Source: Helicovermis profundi (GTDB taxonomy: Bacteria; Bacillota; Clostridia; Peptostreptococcales; Acidaminobacteraceae). From it: a DNA stretch of 64,000 bases. The translations under genes and the position numbers were made by a program. The notes under the pieces were generated by a model. That model saw only the letters and a list, made by a program, of their open reading frames with translations, had not been told where the DNA came from and made no database searches. Location: positions 512,001 to 576,000 of the forward strand of contig NZ_AP028654.1 in NCBI RefSeq assembly GCF_033097505.1. The letters are read 5' to 3'. The first letter of the stretch is position 1. Every line of letters starts with the position of its first letter. Positions 51,128 through 59,838 of the stretch are shown here, in pieces.

Positions 51128-53801
51128 TAAGTTCTTTGTTATTCATTTTTGTAATTATATTTGTTTTATTGTTAGAAATAATTTCTTCTGATAATTTTGT
51201 TTTATCTTCAATCATTAAATCAATTTTCTCTTCTATTGTTCCTTTTGTTATGAATTTGTGGACAATAACATTTTTTCTTTGTCCGATTCTAAAAGCTCTA
51301 TCAGTTGCTTGATTTTCGACTGATGGATTCCACCATCTATCAAAATGTATAACATGGTTTGCGGCTGTTAAATTTAGACCGATTCCTCCAGCTTTTAAGG
51401 AAAGTACTATAAAAGGAACATATTCATGAGTTTGAAATTTTTCTACAAATTCTTGTCTTTTCTTTATAGGTGTTCCACCGTGAATTACTAATCCTTTATG
51501 TTTAAAGATACTCTCTAAAAATATTTTTAGCGGATTTGTAATTTCTTTAAATTGTGTAAATACAATAACTCTTTCTCTTTTTTCATATATATTTTCGCAA
51601 ATAGCTCGTAGTCGTTCGAACTTGCCACTATCTTCTTCTAGATAAGTATTTTGAGAAAGATATTGATCTGGATGGTTGCAAATTTGTTTGAATTTTATTA
51701 TTGAAGAAAGAACAATGCCTTTTCTTTGAATGCCAACTTTTGAATTTTCTATTTGTTTTTTTAAATCTTCAACTAAGTTATTATAGAGTACAGTTTGTTT
51801 CTTTGATAAATTTGAATATGTTTTCATTTCAATTTTATCTGGTAAATCTAAAATGATTGATTTATCAGTTTTTAAACGTCTTAAGACAAAAGGACTTATA
51901 ACTTTTTTTAGATTACTATAATTATCATCACTGTTCTCAAATTTACTAATAAATTTTAAAAACTCTTTAGTTGTACCAAGGAGTCCTTTATTTAAAAAAT
52001 CAAATATTGACCACAAATCAGTGAGTTTGTTTTCAATTGGTGTTCCTGTCATTACAACTCTATAATTTGCATTTATTTTTTTTACTGCTCTTGTTCTTTG
52101 AGTGGTTGGATTTTTTATTGCTTGTGCTTCATCTAAAATTATAGTATTCCAAAGAACTGTATTAATCCATTCAAATTTGTTTAACATACCATAAGAAGTT
52201 ATATAAATATCGTAGTCTTGATTATAAATATTTATAGAGTTTTTTATATTTTTATTTTCACTTGGATGGAGAACCGTGTATTTTAATTTAGGTGCAAATT
52301 TATCGAGTTCATTAGTCCAGTTACCAATTAATGAAACGGGCAAAACTATTAATGCTTTTTCTTTTTGTATATCTTTTATATAATTAAGAAAAGCGATTAC
52401 TTGTATAGTTTTTCCAAGCCCCATATCATCTGCAAGACAAGCCCCAAGACCTAAATTTTTCATGAAATATAGCCAGTTGAGACCTTTTTTTTGATAGGGT
52501 CTAAGTGTACCATTAAAGTTTATACCACTATCTATATTTTCTATACTATCGGGATGTGTCAGTTTTAATAGAACAGAATTAATCCATTCACCATTTGAAA
52601 CTTCAACGTAACAATCACTTTCAATAATATCGAGTTCCTTTTTAGCATCTAATTGAAAGCGAAGTGCACTAAGCATACTCATATTGCTAGTGTTGTTATG
52701 TATAATTTTATTTGCATTTTCATATGCTTTAAGAGTCTCATTTAATTTTTTGTGATTTACTTCAACCCATTTTCCTTTAATAAAAGTTAATCCTTCAGCT
52801 TCGAGTAATAAATTTTTTAATTCTATAGAGCTTAACTTGTCTTCGCCTAAATATAAACTTGCATCGAAATCTACAAGCGAACTAAGGCTAACTCTTGAAA
52901 TGTTATTATTTCCAATAGTTAAAGAAAGTTTCAACGAATTAGAATTATTCTTCCACCACTTTGGAATTCTACAAACTATACCGGCATCTTCATAAAGCGG
53001 AATTTCTTTTAAAAAAGTATAAGCACTTGATTCATCTAAATCTGTTTTTAAAAAAATCTCTTTTGTTTCGAGCATATCAAACATAAGAGAACTTTTTTTA
53101 CTTATTATTTTTAAGGGTTCAATTAGTTCATTTAGCTTTATATCATCATATTTATATTCAGTAAGTGCATTTTCAAGTGGTAAATATTTTTCGTTTCCAT
53201 CTTCAGATATATATGCAGAATATGTAGCTAAAAAAGTAAATGGAAGATTACTATTAATATCATTTTCAACCAAATGAAAAAAAATACGGCCTACCAAATG
53301 AATATTAGGATTAATAGAAATAATAAAATTTTCTACACTTCCATTATAGTTTTTTATCATCTTGCAAAATGAAATATTAAGTTCCTTCCAAATTTTTTTG
53401 ATCCAATCATTGTTAAGGTTTTCAATACCAATTATGTATGGAGCTTTTAATAATATACTTACAATATCTTCTTCTTTTATTTGAAGTTTAATTCTATCTC
53501 TAACAAATTCTAAATCAGCTCTTTGAAGTAGACGTTTTACAAATATATTAGAAATACTTTTTAAAAATTTTAGCGATTCTGAAAAATTGATTCTTTTTTC
53601 TGATAATCCAAGGAGAAGTAAGGTATCAAATTCGTTAATATAAAATTGACTATATAATTTTTTTAAAGCATCATTATGTTTTTGATTAATAATTTCATTG
53701 GTTTCTTGCCAATCTATTTCAAAGTATCCGTTTGGTTTTATTATTACAATCAATTGCTTGTTAATATTTTTAGTCTTGGTAGAAACCGTAGTAATATTCA
53801 T
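51102..53801 (-). CDS. SNF2-family ATP-dependent helicase/translocase
   Basis: About 900 residues. The C-terminal ~450 residues are the SNF2 ATPase core: DDMGLGKTIQVIAFLNY (Walker A), IILDEAQAIKNPTTQR (DEAQ box), VMTGTPIENKLTDLWSIFDF, the helicase C part VFTQFKEITNPLKIF, LSLKAGGIGLNLTAANHVIH and DRWWNPSVENQATDRAFRIG. The long N-terminal ~450 residues are not recognised. Many bacteria have one such protein (HepA/RapA-like or Swi2-like). The start is ATG 53801 with GAGAGGA; the earlier ATG 53816 would overlap that site. It is a single-gene unit. Confidence 0.9.
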   Translation of the reverse strand: MNITTVSTKTKNINKQLIVIIKPNGYFEIDWQETNEIINQKHNDALKKLYSQFYINEFDTLLLLGLSEKRINFSESLKFLKSISNIFVKRLLQRADLEFVRDRIKLQIKEEDIVSILLKAPYIIGIENLNNDWIKKIWKELNISFCKMIKNYNGSVENFIISINPNIHLVGRIFFHLVENDINSNLPFTFLATYSAYISEDGNEKYLPLENALTEYKYDDIKLNELIEPLKIISKKSSLMFDMLETKEIFLKTDLDESSAYTFLKEIPLYEDAGIVCRIPKWWKNNSNSLKLSLTIGNNNISRVSLSSLVDFDASLYLGEDKLSSIELKNLLLEAEGLTFIKGKWVEVNHKKLNETLKAYENANKIIHNNTSNMSMLSALRFQLDAKKELDIIESDCYVEVSNGEWINSVLLKLTHPDSIENIDSGINFNGTLRPYQKKGLNWLYFMKNLGLGACLADDMGLGKTIQVIAFLNYIKDIQKEKALIVLPVSLIGNWTNELDKFAPKLKYTVLHPSENKNIKNSINIYNQDYDIYITSYGMLNKFEWINTVLWNTIILDEAQAIKNPTTQRTRAVKKINANYRVVMTGTPIENKLTDLWSIFDFLNKGLLGTTKEFLKFISKFENSDDNYSNLKKVISPFVLRRLKTDKSIILDLPDKIEMKTYSNLSKKQTVLYNNLVEDLKKQIENSKVGIQRKGIVLSSIIKFKQICNHPDQYLSQNTYLEEDSGKFERLRAICENIYEKRERVIVFTQFKEITNPLKIFLESIFKHKGLVIHGGTPIKKRQEFVEKFQTHEYVPFIVLSLKAGGIGLNLTAANHVIHFDRWWNPSVENQATDRAFRIGQRKNVIVHKFITKGTIEEKIDLMIEDKTKLSEEIISNNKTNIITKMNNKELIELFTFTP

Positions 53802-54489
53802 TATTAATCCTCTCATAGTACTTAAATTAGTTATTAATAGCCTACACTCAATTGTATCATATTTGTAGTAAATTTAGGCTTAAAAGATTCTTATATATTA
53901 TATTTTTTTAAATTTACGTATGTAAAAGTTTCTGAAAATAAAATAATTAGATATATATCATGGTTTTTTATTTTCGGTGGAATTTTTCTTTGTAGCTGCT
54001 TTACTTTCAATAATAGTTTATTTTAAAGATATTTTTTTGAAGAAGGTTGAAGATTAAAAGCTGTGTAGTTAATATCTTTCAAAGGATATTCTGTAGTAGG
54101 AAATGATGAATTTTAACATCAATTTATTTAAAAAAACAATTTAGAATAAAAGACAAAGCTGTATTAATGAAAATACAATTATATATTTTAAAATGCTTCA
54201 ATGGTTATATGCATACATTAATTGCTACTATAACTTATTGAAGTATTTTTTTGTATGCTTTATGAATTGAGTTTTAAACTTAGGCTTATAAAAATAGGAG
54301 TATTAGAACTCTTAAGGCTGAACTGACTCTTGTCAATTAAACAAGTAAATAAAATAAAATTTATACAAATTATTAGAATGTTTTTAGAGGTTAGTAACTC
54401 ATGATTTATTGTATAAAAAAATAGAATGTTATAATAATTTGTGTTACAATTAAAGTGCTATAGTATAATAAAATTCGCACGAGGAAAAG
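53802..54489. other. ~690-base gap with gene relics
   Basis: At about 53945-54056 a plus-strand frame reads GFLFSVEFFFVAALLSIIVY then FKDIFLKKVED, which resembles the last membrane segment and tail of a transporter and is probably a relic. A hairpin with T-run (ATGCTTCAAT...ATTGAAGTATTTTTTT, about 54190-54252) can act as terminator. The rest is AT-rich, without features I can support. Confidence 0.5.
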
Positions 54490-54582
54490 GTGATCATTGT
54501 AATAAAAGAGAGGGATGAGGTAAGAGTTATAAATGAAAAAATGATTACTACTAATAGCATTATTCTAAACATTCGAGAATAA
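54490..54582 (+). CDS. Possible short ORF upstream of the VOC gene
   Basis: Thirty residues, starting with GTG 54490 after GAGG: VIIVIKERDEVRVINEKMIT then TNSIILNIRE. It ends 32 bases before the VOC gene. It may be a leader or the tail of a lost gene. No family recognised. Confidence 0.3.
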   Translation: MIIVIKERDEVRVINEKMITTNSIILNIRE

Positions 54583-54614
54583 AGGAGTGCACTAACAATA
54601 TTTAGGAGGTCGAT

Positions 54615-55055
54615 GTGATAGAACGAGTAAATATGTCTAGCAGTTTATTTACTAAGGTTGATTGCTTTAGGCTATATATACCTGATTTAGAAGAAGGATT
54701 AAGCTATTATAGAGATTGCTTAGGCTTGAGTTTGATATGGCGAACAGAGACAGCAATCGGACTTGGAATGGACAATGACGTAACGGAAATAGTAATACAT
54801 AACGAACGAAAAGGTCAAGAAGTTGACTTAATGGTCAAATCAGTAGAAATTGCAGTAGAAATTATAAAATCATCAGGTGGTCGTGTGATAGTAGAGCCAT
54901 TTGATATAAAAATTGGAAAATGTGCAGTGGTACAAGATCCATGGGCAAATCAATATGTAATACTAGATTCATCAAAAGGAACATTCATAACAGACGAGAA
55001 TGGAAATGTAGTTGGGCAAAATTTTCAACTAAAAAGTATTGGAGAGTTTATATGA
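54615..55055 (+). CDS. Glyoxalase/VOC-superfamily protein
   Basis: 146 residues with a VOC beta-alpha-beta-beta-beta fold: VDCFRLYIPDLEEGLSYYRD, CLGLSLIWRTETAIGLGMD and a second half ending VQDPWANQYVILDSSKG. Metal ligands are incomplete, so it may bind rather than convert its ligand. GTG 54615 is preceded by AGGAGG; ATG 54633 is an alternative. Its last codons overlap the next start (ATGA), so the two genes are coupled. Confidence 0.78.
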   Translation: MIERVNMSSSLFTKVDCFRLYIPDLEEGLSYYRDCLGLSLIWRTETAIGLGMDNDVTEIVIHNERKGQEVDLMVKSVEIAVEIIKSSGGRVIVEPFDIKIGKCAVVQDPWANQYVILDSSKGTFITDENGNVVGQNFQLKSIGEFI

Positions 55056-55495
55056 GTGATATTATTGAAAGTTACAATGAATTATCAAAAATTAAAACAA
55101 TAGGTGTTGCAATATTATTGAATATAATTCTTAGTATTGTTGAAATTATATTATTGATCCATGTTTTTTCTTTCGATGTAATTGTTAAATTATTAGGTAT
55201 TCAAATGAGCATTGTTTCAATTGTTCTAGCATCGAAAATTAGAAAGAATAAGCATATCTACATAATTACATCATTTACATATGAAGAAGCGAAAGAAATG
55301 ACTCCTGAAAATAGAAATAAGATTGCATTAAAAATTTATAAAACGATTGCGGTTCCAATGACTTTTATTTTTATTTATTCAATGATGGGTATTGTATTTA
55401 GAACGTCTAGCATTCTCGATATATCAATAATTATTTGTACATTGTTTGTTATGGGTGTTTTTGTTGATATATCGCTATCAAAATTTAAAAAATAG
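55052..55495 (+). CDS. Four-segment membrane protein of unknown function
   Basis: 147 residues starting at ATG 55052, overlapping the VOC stop by four bases. Hydrophobic segments at about 20-40, 45-60, 98-118 and 122-140. A central soluble stretch carries YEEAKEMTPENRNK. It resembles small Firmicute membrane immunity-type proteins but I cannot assign a family. Confidence 0.6.
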   Translation: MSDIIESYNELSKIKTIGVAILLNIILSIVEIILLIHVFSFDVIVKLLGIQMSIVSIVLASKIRKNKHIYIITSFTYEEAKEMTPENRNKIALKIYKTIAVPMTFIFIYSMMGIVFRTSSILDISIIICTLFVMGVFVDISLSKFKK

Positions 55496-55528
55496 AATGT
55501 TGAAGTTATCTAAAACCCTTGAAACTAA

Positions 55529-55584
55529 TGTTAACACGCCAGTTTTCTTCATATATTCGTGTTAAAATAATTGTGATTTGTTTG
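55529..55584. repeat. Intergenic repeat with hairpin, copy A
   Basis: GTTAACACGCCAGTTTT through TTCATATATTCGTGTTAA to ATTGTGATTTGTTT. It contains a TTAACACG / CGTGTTAA stem. A diverged relative lies at 57174-57231. Confidence 0.45.
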
Positions 55585-55592
55585 TAAATTAA

Positions 55593-55670
55593 CTTAAAGA
55601 AGATTTTGTTATTAAAGTAGGTGGTGGTAGAAGTACTGCTTATAAAAAGCATCTTGATTTAGCAAAATAG
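55593..55670 (+). pseudogene. C-terminal coding stub before the acetyltransferase gene
   Basis: Twenty-five codons without a start: LKEDFVIKVGGGRSTAYKKH then LDLAK and a stop, 38 bases upstream of the GNAT gene. It looks like the end of a displaced protein. Identity unknown. Confidence 0.35.
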
Positions 55671-55708
55671 TCAAGTCAGTAAATTGTGATATTAAGGAGA
55701 CAAAAAAA

Positions 55709-56239
55709 ATGTATATCAGTAATAGAAATATTGGTAATAATAAAAATTATACACTTAGATTATTAAATGATGAATATTTAGAAGAAATCCAGAACTTATG
55801 TAATAATTGTTCTGATTATTATTTGTTGGATAAAGGTAGTGTAGCAGATTCAGACGCAGCACAGAAAATTCTTGAAGCTTTGCCAAATGGTAAAACTTAT
55901 GATGATCAATTTAATTTAGGTATCTTCAATAAATCTAATAGTCTTATTGGGTTAATTAATATTATTAAAGATTATCCTTATTCCAATGTATGGATGTTAG
56001 GATTATTAATGATTGATCCAAGTGAACGCAATAATGGTTTAGGAAAATTAATACATAAAGAAATTGTTAATATTGTTAAAGAAGAAAATGCTAATAAAAT
56101 TCGAATTGGTGTATTAAAAGATAATATAAATGCTTTGAAATTTTGGAATTCAATTGGATACAAGTTAGAAAAAGAAACAGAAATAGACAGAGGAAATAAT
56201 ATAATTAAAAAAGTTTTAGTTTTCAATTATAGTGTTTGA
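55709..56239 (+). CDS. GNAT-family N-acetyltransferase
   Basis: 176 residues. NYTLRLLNDEYLEEIQNLCN is the N-terminal strand-helix, GLINIIKDYPYSNVWMLGLL the central strands, PSERNNGLGKLIHKEIVN holds the acetyl-CoA pyrophosphate loop (here N-N-G-L-G), and ALKFWNSIGYKLEKETEI is the C-terminal core. The acceptor is unknown. GGAG precedes ATG 55709. It is the only intact enzyme gene besides the VOC protein in this accessory stretch. Confidence 0.85.
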   Translation: MYISNRNIGNNKNYTLRLLNDEYLEEIQNLCNNCSDYYLLDKGSVADSDAAQKILEALPNGKTYDDQFNLGIFNKSNSLIGLINIIKDYPYSNVWMLGLLMIDPSERNNGLGKLIHKEIVNIVKEENANKIRIGVLKDNINALKFWNSIGYKLEKETEIDRGNNIIKKVLVFNYSV

Positions 56240-56760
56240 ATTTTAATTGTTGAATTTGCCTTACGCCAGTTCAACTAATTTACTTTGCGATTAAAGGATA
56301 TTAGTTGAATAAATGATATATGAATCTATTTACCTAGTTTATTAGCACTTTTGTCTATTTCCACAATTTATCGAAGAATGTCACATACTCAATTTTTATA
56401 TTATACATTAAGTATTGTTGGCCTTGTCGTATATATGATTACTTTAGTAGTTAGAATAGGGTCCATTTTATTAGCAATATTCTTTTCATAACATGACTGT
56501 GGTAATATTAGTTGTTTTTAAATACCATTTATTGTTTTACATTGAAATCTATTTAAGTTATAATAAAGAAAGCAAATTGCACTTTATAACAAAGCAAAAA
56601 CTATAGTGAGATTAGGAAAACCGGTAAATTATCATCATAAAATGGAAATTTATCTAAGATATTAGTACATAAGTTAACACGTCGTAAACTGGTGGCGTTA
56701 GAAAAAAATTTTTTATTTATTTTAAAAGTAAAATATTATATTGATATGGAGAGTTGAAAC
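56240..56760. other. 520-base gap with hairpin and two gene stubs
   Basis: Holds a perfect TTCAACTAAT / ATTAGTTGAA inverted repeat (56270-56309), a hydrophobic fragment at about 56320-56490 (YRRMSHTQFLYYTLSIVGLV then VYMITLVVRIGSILLAIFFS) that could be a membrane-protein tail, and the stub at 56567-56665. Confidence 0.5.
56567..56665 (+). pseudogene. C-terminal stub with HH motif before a small membrane gene
   Basis: Frame without a start: RKQIALYNKAKTIVRLGKPV then NYHHKMEIYLRY and stop. The His-His-Lys arrangement resembles nuclease-type toxin tails, but the assignment is speculative. Confidence 0.35.
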
Positions 56761-57150
56761 ATGGATAAATTAATAGATATACTTATAAGTTTGGGTTTAA
56801 CCATATTCGCATTGTTAATATTAGTATATAAAATGATGGTTACAAGTGCTATACCAGTTATAATGCTTCAAAAAGATGTTTTAATAATATTATGCTTATT
56901 AACTATATATTTTGTAATATTCAATATTAATTATAGGAAAACAAAATTAATATTATTTAATACTGTTCAATTTTTTATACAGTTACTATTATGGTTTATG
57001 ACTATGTTGCATTCTTTATCTTATCAATATAATAAATATGATACGTTAGTTTCAATAATAGGTTTTTCTGTAATGCTAATTATGTTTATACAACTTGTAT
57101 ATAAGAATATGAGTATAAAAAATAATAAAAATAAAAATTTTAGTATATAG
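56761..57150 (+). CDS. Small membrane protein of unknown function
   Basis: 129 residues, with four hydrophobic segments (about 5-25, 33-55, 62-85, 92-112) and a basic tail KNMSIKNNKNKN. No family recognised. ATG 56761 has GGAGAG seven bases upstream. It follows a C-terminal stub, as do several other small genes here. Confidence 0.6.
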   Translation: MDKLIDILISLGLTIFALLILVYKMMVTSAIPVIMLQKDVLIILCLLTIYFVIFNINYRKTKLILFNTVQFFIQLLLWFMTMLHSLSYQYNKYDTLVSIIGFSVMLIMFIQLVYKNMSIKNNKNKNFSI

Positions 57151-57173
57151 TGGATCAATCAAAATCCTTCATT

Positions 57174-57231
57174 GGTTAATATGCCAATTTTATTCATGTT
57201 CTCATAATAAGAATCATTGTGATTTGTTTTG
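57174..57231. repeat. Intergenic repeat, copy B
   Basis: GGTTAATATGCCAATTTT, TTCATGTTCTCATAATAAG and ATCATTGTGATTTGTTTT align over about 56 bases with copy A at 55529-55584. The stem seen in copy A is broken here. Confidence 0.45.
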
Positions 57232-57276
57232 GGAACGAATGTTAAAAATAAAACGAAGTGAAAACAAATAAGAAAT

Positions 57277-57689
57277 GTGGATAGAATGACAAAAAAAGAA
57301 AAGTTGTTTCCATCATTGATGATTCTTGGTGCATGTGTATTACTATTTCGTACTGTTAAATTGTTAATATTTGAAAAGGGACTAATAATATTATCGATGT
57401 GGTTAAATATGTTAACAATTATAGAAATGATTATAGACATGGCTTGTATACTTTTTCTTTTCGATGGCTAAAAAATTGTAATGAAATCAATAAAGCCTTT
57501 TCTTTACGTATCGGAGAATTAGCAACAATATTTCATTTCTTTAGGGTTCTAATATATATACTAGGTAGAATAGGACCGTTGAAAGAATTTGATAAAAATC
57601 CTAAGTATCGTCAATCTGGTGATGTAAACTTATTTTGGGTGAATTTTGCGGGAACATTATCGGTCACTGGATTGATTGGGTTCTATTAA
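57277..57689 (+). pseudogene. Frameshifted small membrane protein gene
   Basis: First frame: KLFPSLMILGACVLLFRTVK then LLIFEKGLIILSMWLNML, stopping at 57471. A second frame from about 57465 continues WLKNCNEINKAFSLRIGELA, IFHFFRVLIYILGRIGPLKE and ends WVNFAGTLSVTGLIGFY at 57689. The break near 57460 may be a decayed gene or a sequencing error. Family unknown. Confidence 0.5.
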
Positions 57690-57722
57690 TTAGAAAAAGA
57701 ATAAAGAACGTTAGCTACCTAA

Positions 57723-57836
57723 TTTAGAAAATCTAGATATCGAGAATTTGCTAATGGAGGTTCACAAGGGCCTATAAGTGAGCTAGTATTATCAAATCAA
57801 GAAGGCAATATAAAAAAGGAGAGTAATTTTGAGTGA
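57723..57836 (+). pseudogene. C-terminal stub overlapping the start of the DUF5673-like gene
   Basis: Thirty-seven codons with no start: FRKSRYREFANGGSQGPISE then LVLSNQEGNIKKESNFE. Its TGA overlaps the TTG start of the next gene, the tight coupling seen for toxin and immunity genes. The missing N-terminal part is not in the window. Confidence 0.45.
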
Positions 57837-58344
57837 TAAAATAAATACGTTGTATTTATCGAAAATTATAATATTGATAGTTATTTTCTTAATAAGCTTA
57901 ATTAACGTTAAAAAAATATTAAATGACAATAAAAAAATTAAAAATTTTACAACTTTATTGTTTCGAGGTAAAAAAAACAAATGGTCTATATTGAATTTAA
58001 TATATTTAGGATTTTGGTTAGTATTTATGATACGAATAATTGATAATAATATTATGAAAACAATACTTTTATTAATTACATTAATAATCGCTATAGTGTA
58101 TTTTATTCGTTTTTATAGAAACTTTGAAATCTATGAAAATGGAATTATTACGTCTAATCTTGTATTTAACTGGAAAGATGTTGTTAGTTATAATATATTT
58201 GAGAAAAAAAATCATAAAATACTTGAATTAACAATTAGATTTGATAATGCTTTTATTGAGAAAGAAAGATTTTATTCAATAAAATTAAAAGATGAAGAAT
58301 CACGGATAGTTGAAAAGAAACTAATCGAATGGAGAGACAAATAA
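57829..58344 (+). CDS. Membrane protein with PH-like C-terminus (DUF5673-like)
   Basis: 171 residues. Three hydrophobic segments (about 8-26, 58-74, 80-98) are followed by a soluble domain NFEIYENGIITSNLVFNWKD and ISYNIFE-like strands ending in a helix (ESRIVEKKLIEW), the pattern of DUF5673/bacterial PH proteins. TTG 57829 with AAAAGGAGAG upstream. The likely role is immunity or membrane stress, inferred only from context. Confidence 0.6.
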   Translation: MSDKINTLYLSKIIILIVIFLISLINVKKILNDNKKIKNFTTLLFRGKKNKWSILNLIYLGFWLVFMIRIIDNNIMKTILLLITLIIAIVYFIRFYRNFEIYENGIITSNLVFNWKDVVSYNIFEKKNHKILELTIRFDNAFIEKERFYSIKLKDEESRIVEKKLIEWRDK

Positions 58345-58418
58345 TTTTAGTTATTTAAAACCATAGGTTTATTCTAAAATATGATAGTTACATTCAAAAT
58401 TAAAAGAGGTGGAAAATA

Positions 58419-58890
58419 ATGAAGTTTCAATTGAATAGAAAAAAAGTGATTTTACGACCTTTTATTTTTATAATTGTTGTAATGCTGTTAGACCATCTAA
58501 TGCCATCAATAGATTTTTCATTGCTTAAAACATTTTCAATTGTTATAGGAGTTTCATCAGAATATTTGACATTACGAAGTCAATCGGAAGTATATGTAAT
58601 AACTGATGAAGTTTTAATTTTAGAAAAAGCAGGAGTAAAAATACCATTGATAGAAATTGAGGAAATTATTAGAAGGTATGCTCCATTATTTCATTATACG
58701 GGTATTACAAGTGAAGGTTGGGGCTATCTTTTTAACTTTTGAAGGTTATGAGTACGAGCTAATGACGGCATGTAAGAATATAAATAATGAGTCAATTAAC
58801 GAAGTGCTACATAGAAAATTTCAAAAAGAATATAGAGAAGTTAGAGGGAGTAAGTTAATAGTAAAAGCTAAGAAGCTTGATGAAAAGTAA
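58419..58890 (+). pseudogene. Frameshifted bacterial-PH-like membrane protein gene
   Basis: The first frame (to 58742) has two hydrophobic segments and then VYVITDEVLILEKAGVKIPL, IEIEEIIRRYAPLFHYTGI and TSEGWGYLFNF. One base shift at about 58730-58742 joins it to EGYEYELMTACKNINNESIN and EVLHRKFQKEYREV, the natural C-terminus of the same fold. The change lies beside short T runs, so it could be a recent mutation or a read error. AGAGGTGG precedes ATG 58419. Confidence 0.55.
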
Positions 58891-58893
58891 TAG

Positions 58894-58971
58894 ATAAGCA
58901 AAATAGATTTTCATAATCATGTTGGTCTTGGTAGGAGTTTTGAAACTTTATCAAATGAGGTTAAATCATGA
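58894..58971 (+). pseudogene. C-terminal stub overlapping the next gene
   Basis: Start-less frame ending HNHVGLGRSFETLSNEVKS, whose TGA overlaps the ATG of the next gene (TCATGA). The pattern matches a displaced toxin tail placed before an immunity gene. Confidence 0.45.
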
Positions 58972-59600
58972 AAATAAAAGTAGTAATTGTAATATTGGCG
59001 ATATTTTTGATTGTGTCGTTGTATATTAATAAAGATAAAAAAAATCTTGTGAAATACAATAGTGTTCAAAAGGAGCTTAAAATTAGTAAGTCTGATAATA
59101 AGCGAATGATTAAGGAATTAGAAAAACTTAATATAGAATTAGATGAACTAAAAAATAATATTGCTGAAAAAGAATTGAATATTGAATCGAAAGATAAAGA
59201 ATCAGCTTTAACAATAAATAATTTTGACAAATATGAAACGCGAGTGTTTTCAACAAAAAATATTGAAGAATTATTTAAACTATATGGTTCAAATTTAGAT
59301 GGGGCATATGCAGAAGCATACGGATCTAAACTTTATTATTTTTATAATACTATTGGAGAATTAGAATTTGCTGAAAAATTAGCAAAATATAATGCTTATA
59401 AAATTAATGGAATTATGTATTTACTAACTAGCGAGATGGCAATGATTTATTACAATGAAGGAGACATTGATATAAATGAATACTCGAAATCTTTAAAAAA
59501 TACACTTGAAAATAATGAGTTGAATTATAGAGAAAAAGAGATATTATACCGAATAATTGCAGATATTGAAGAAATGCTAAGTAATAAGAACATTGATTGA
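58968..59600 (+). CDS. Membrane-anchored coiled-coil protein, unknown
   Basis: 210 residues. Residues about 4-20 are an N-terminal membrane anchor (VVIVILAIFLIVSLYI); residues about 30-85 are a Lys/Glu-rich coiled coil (LKISKSDNKRMIKELEKLNI). The C-terminal ~110 residues are globular and helical. ATG 58968 follows GAGG and overlaps the stub's stop. No family recognised. A protein of similar build lies at 61493. Confidence 0.6.
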   Translation: MKIKVVIVILAIFLIVSLYINKDKKNLVKYNSVQKELKISKSDNKRMIKELEKLNIELDELKNNIAEKELNIESKDKESALTINNFDKYETRVFSTKNIEELFKLYGSNLDGAYAEAYGSKLYYFYNTIGELEFAEKLAKYNAYKINGIMYLLTSEMAMIYYNEGDIDINEYSKSLKNTLENNELNYREKEILYRIIADIEEMLSNKNID

Positions 59601-59683
59601 AAAATAGAGTAGTAGAAGTTGGTATATTTATTGGTGACAAAATTTTGTACATCAGCATTTTAATTACAACATCAAATAATTAG
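59597..59683 (+). pseudogene. Fragment of a RimL-type acetyltransferase
   Basis: NRVVEVGIFIGDKILYIS is nearly the same as NSVVEVGIFIGDKNLWGK of the acetyltransferase at 63525, and the DNA over about 45 bases is ~85% identical. It is therefore a fragment of a duplicate gene left next to the IS110 element. Confidence 0.6.
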
Positions 59684-59769
59684 ATTTTACGCAAAAATTT
59701 TAATTTGAGGTTGATTATACAAGACCAGCTAGTAATAGTCAAGTAATTTAATAAAAAAAGTTCTTATTA

Positions 59770-59800
59770 AAAATGAGCATACTAAATAATGCTCGAGTAA
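59770..59800. terminator. Hairpin at the IS110 3' side
   Basis: GAGCAT / ATGCTC arms in a T- and A-rich stretch, about 40 bases beyond the transposase stop. It could be a terminator or part of the element end. Confidence 0.4.
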
Positions 59801-59838
59801 AAATGAACATTCAATATTATTTACTGTAAAAATATTTA

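Noticed and set aside
55529-56700. Integron attC sites between the small genes
   Set aside because: Some stretches (TTAACACGCCAG, GGCGTTAG) recall attC, but the paired core sites do not fit the consensus, there is no integrase, and genes are not uniformly spaced.
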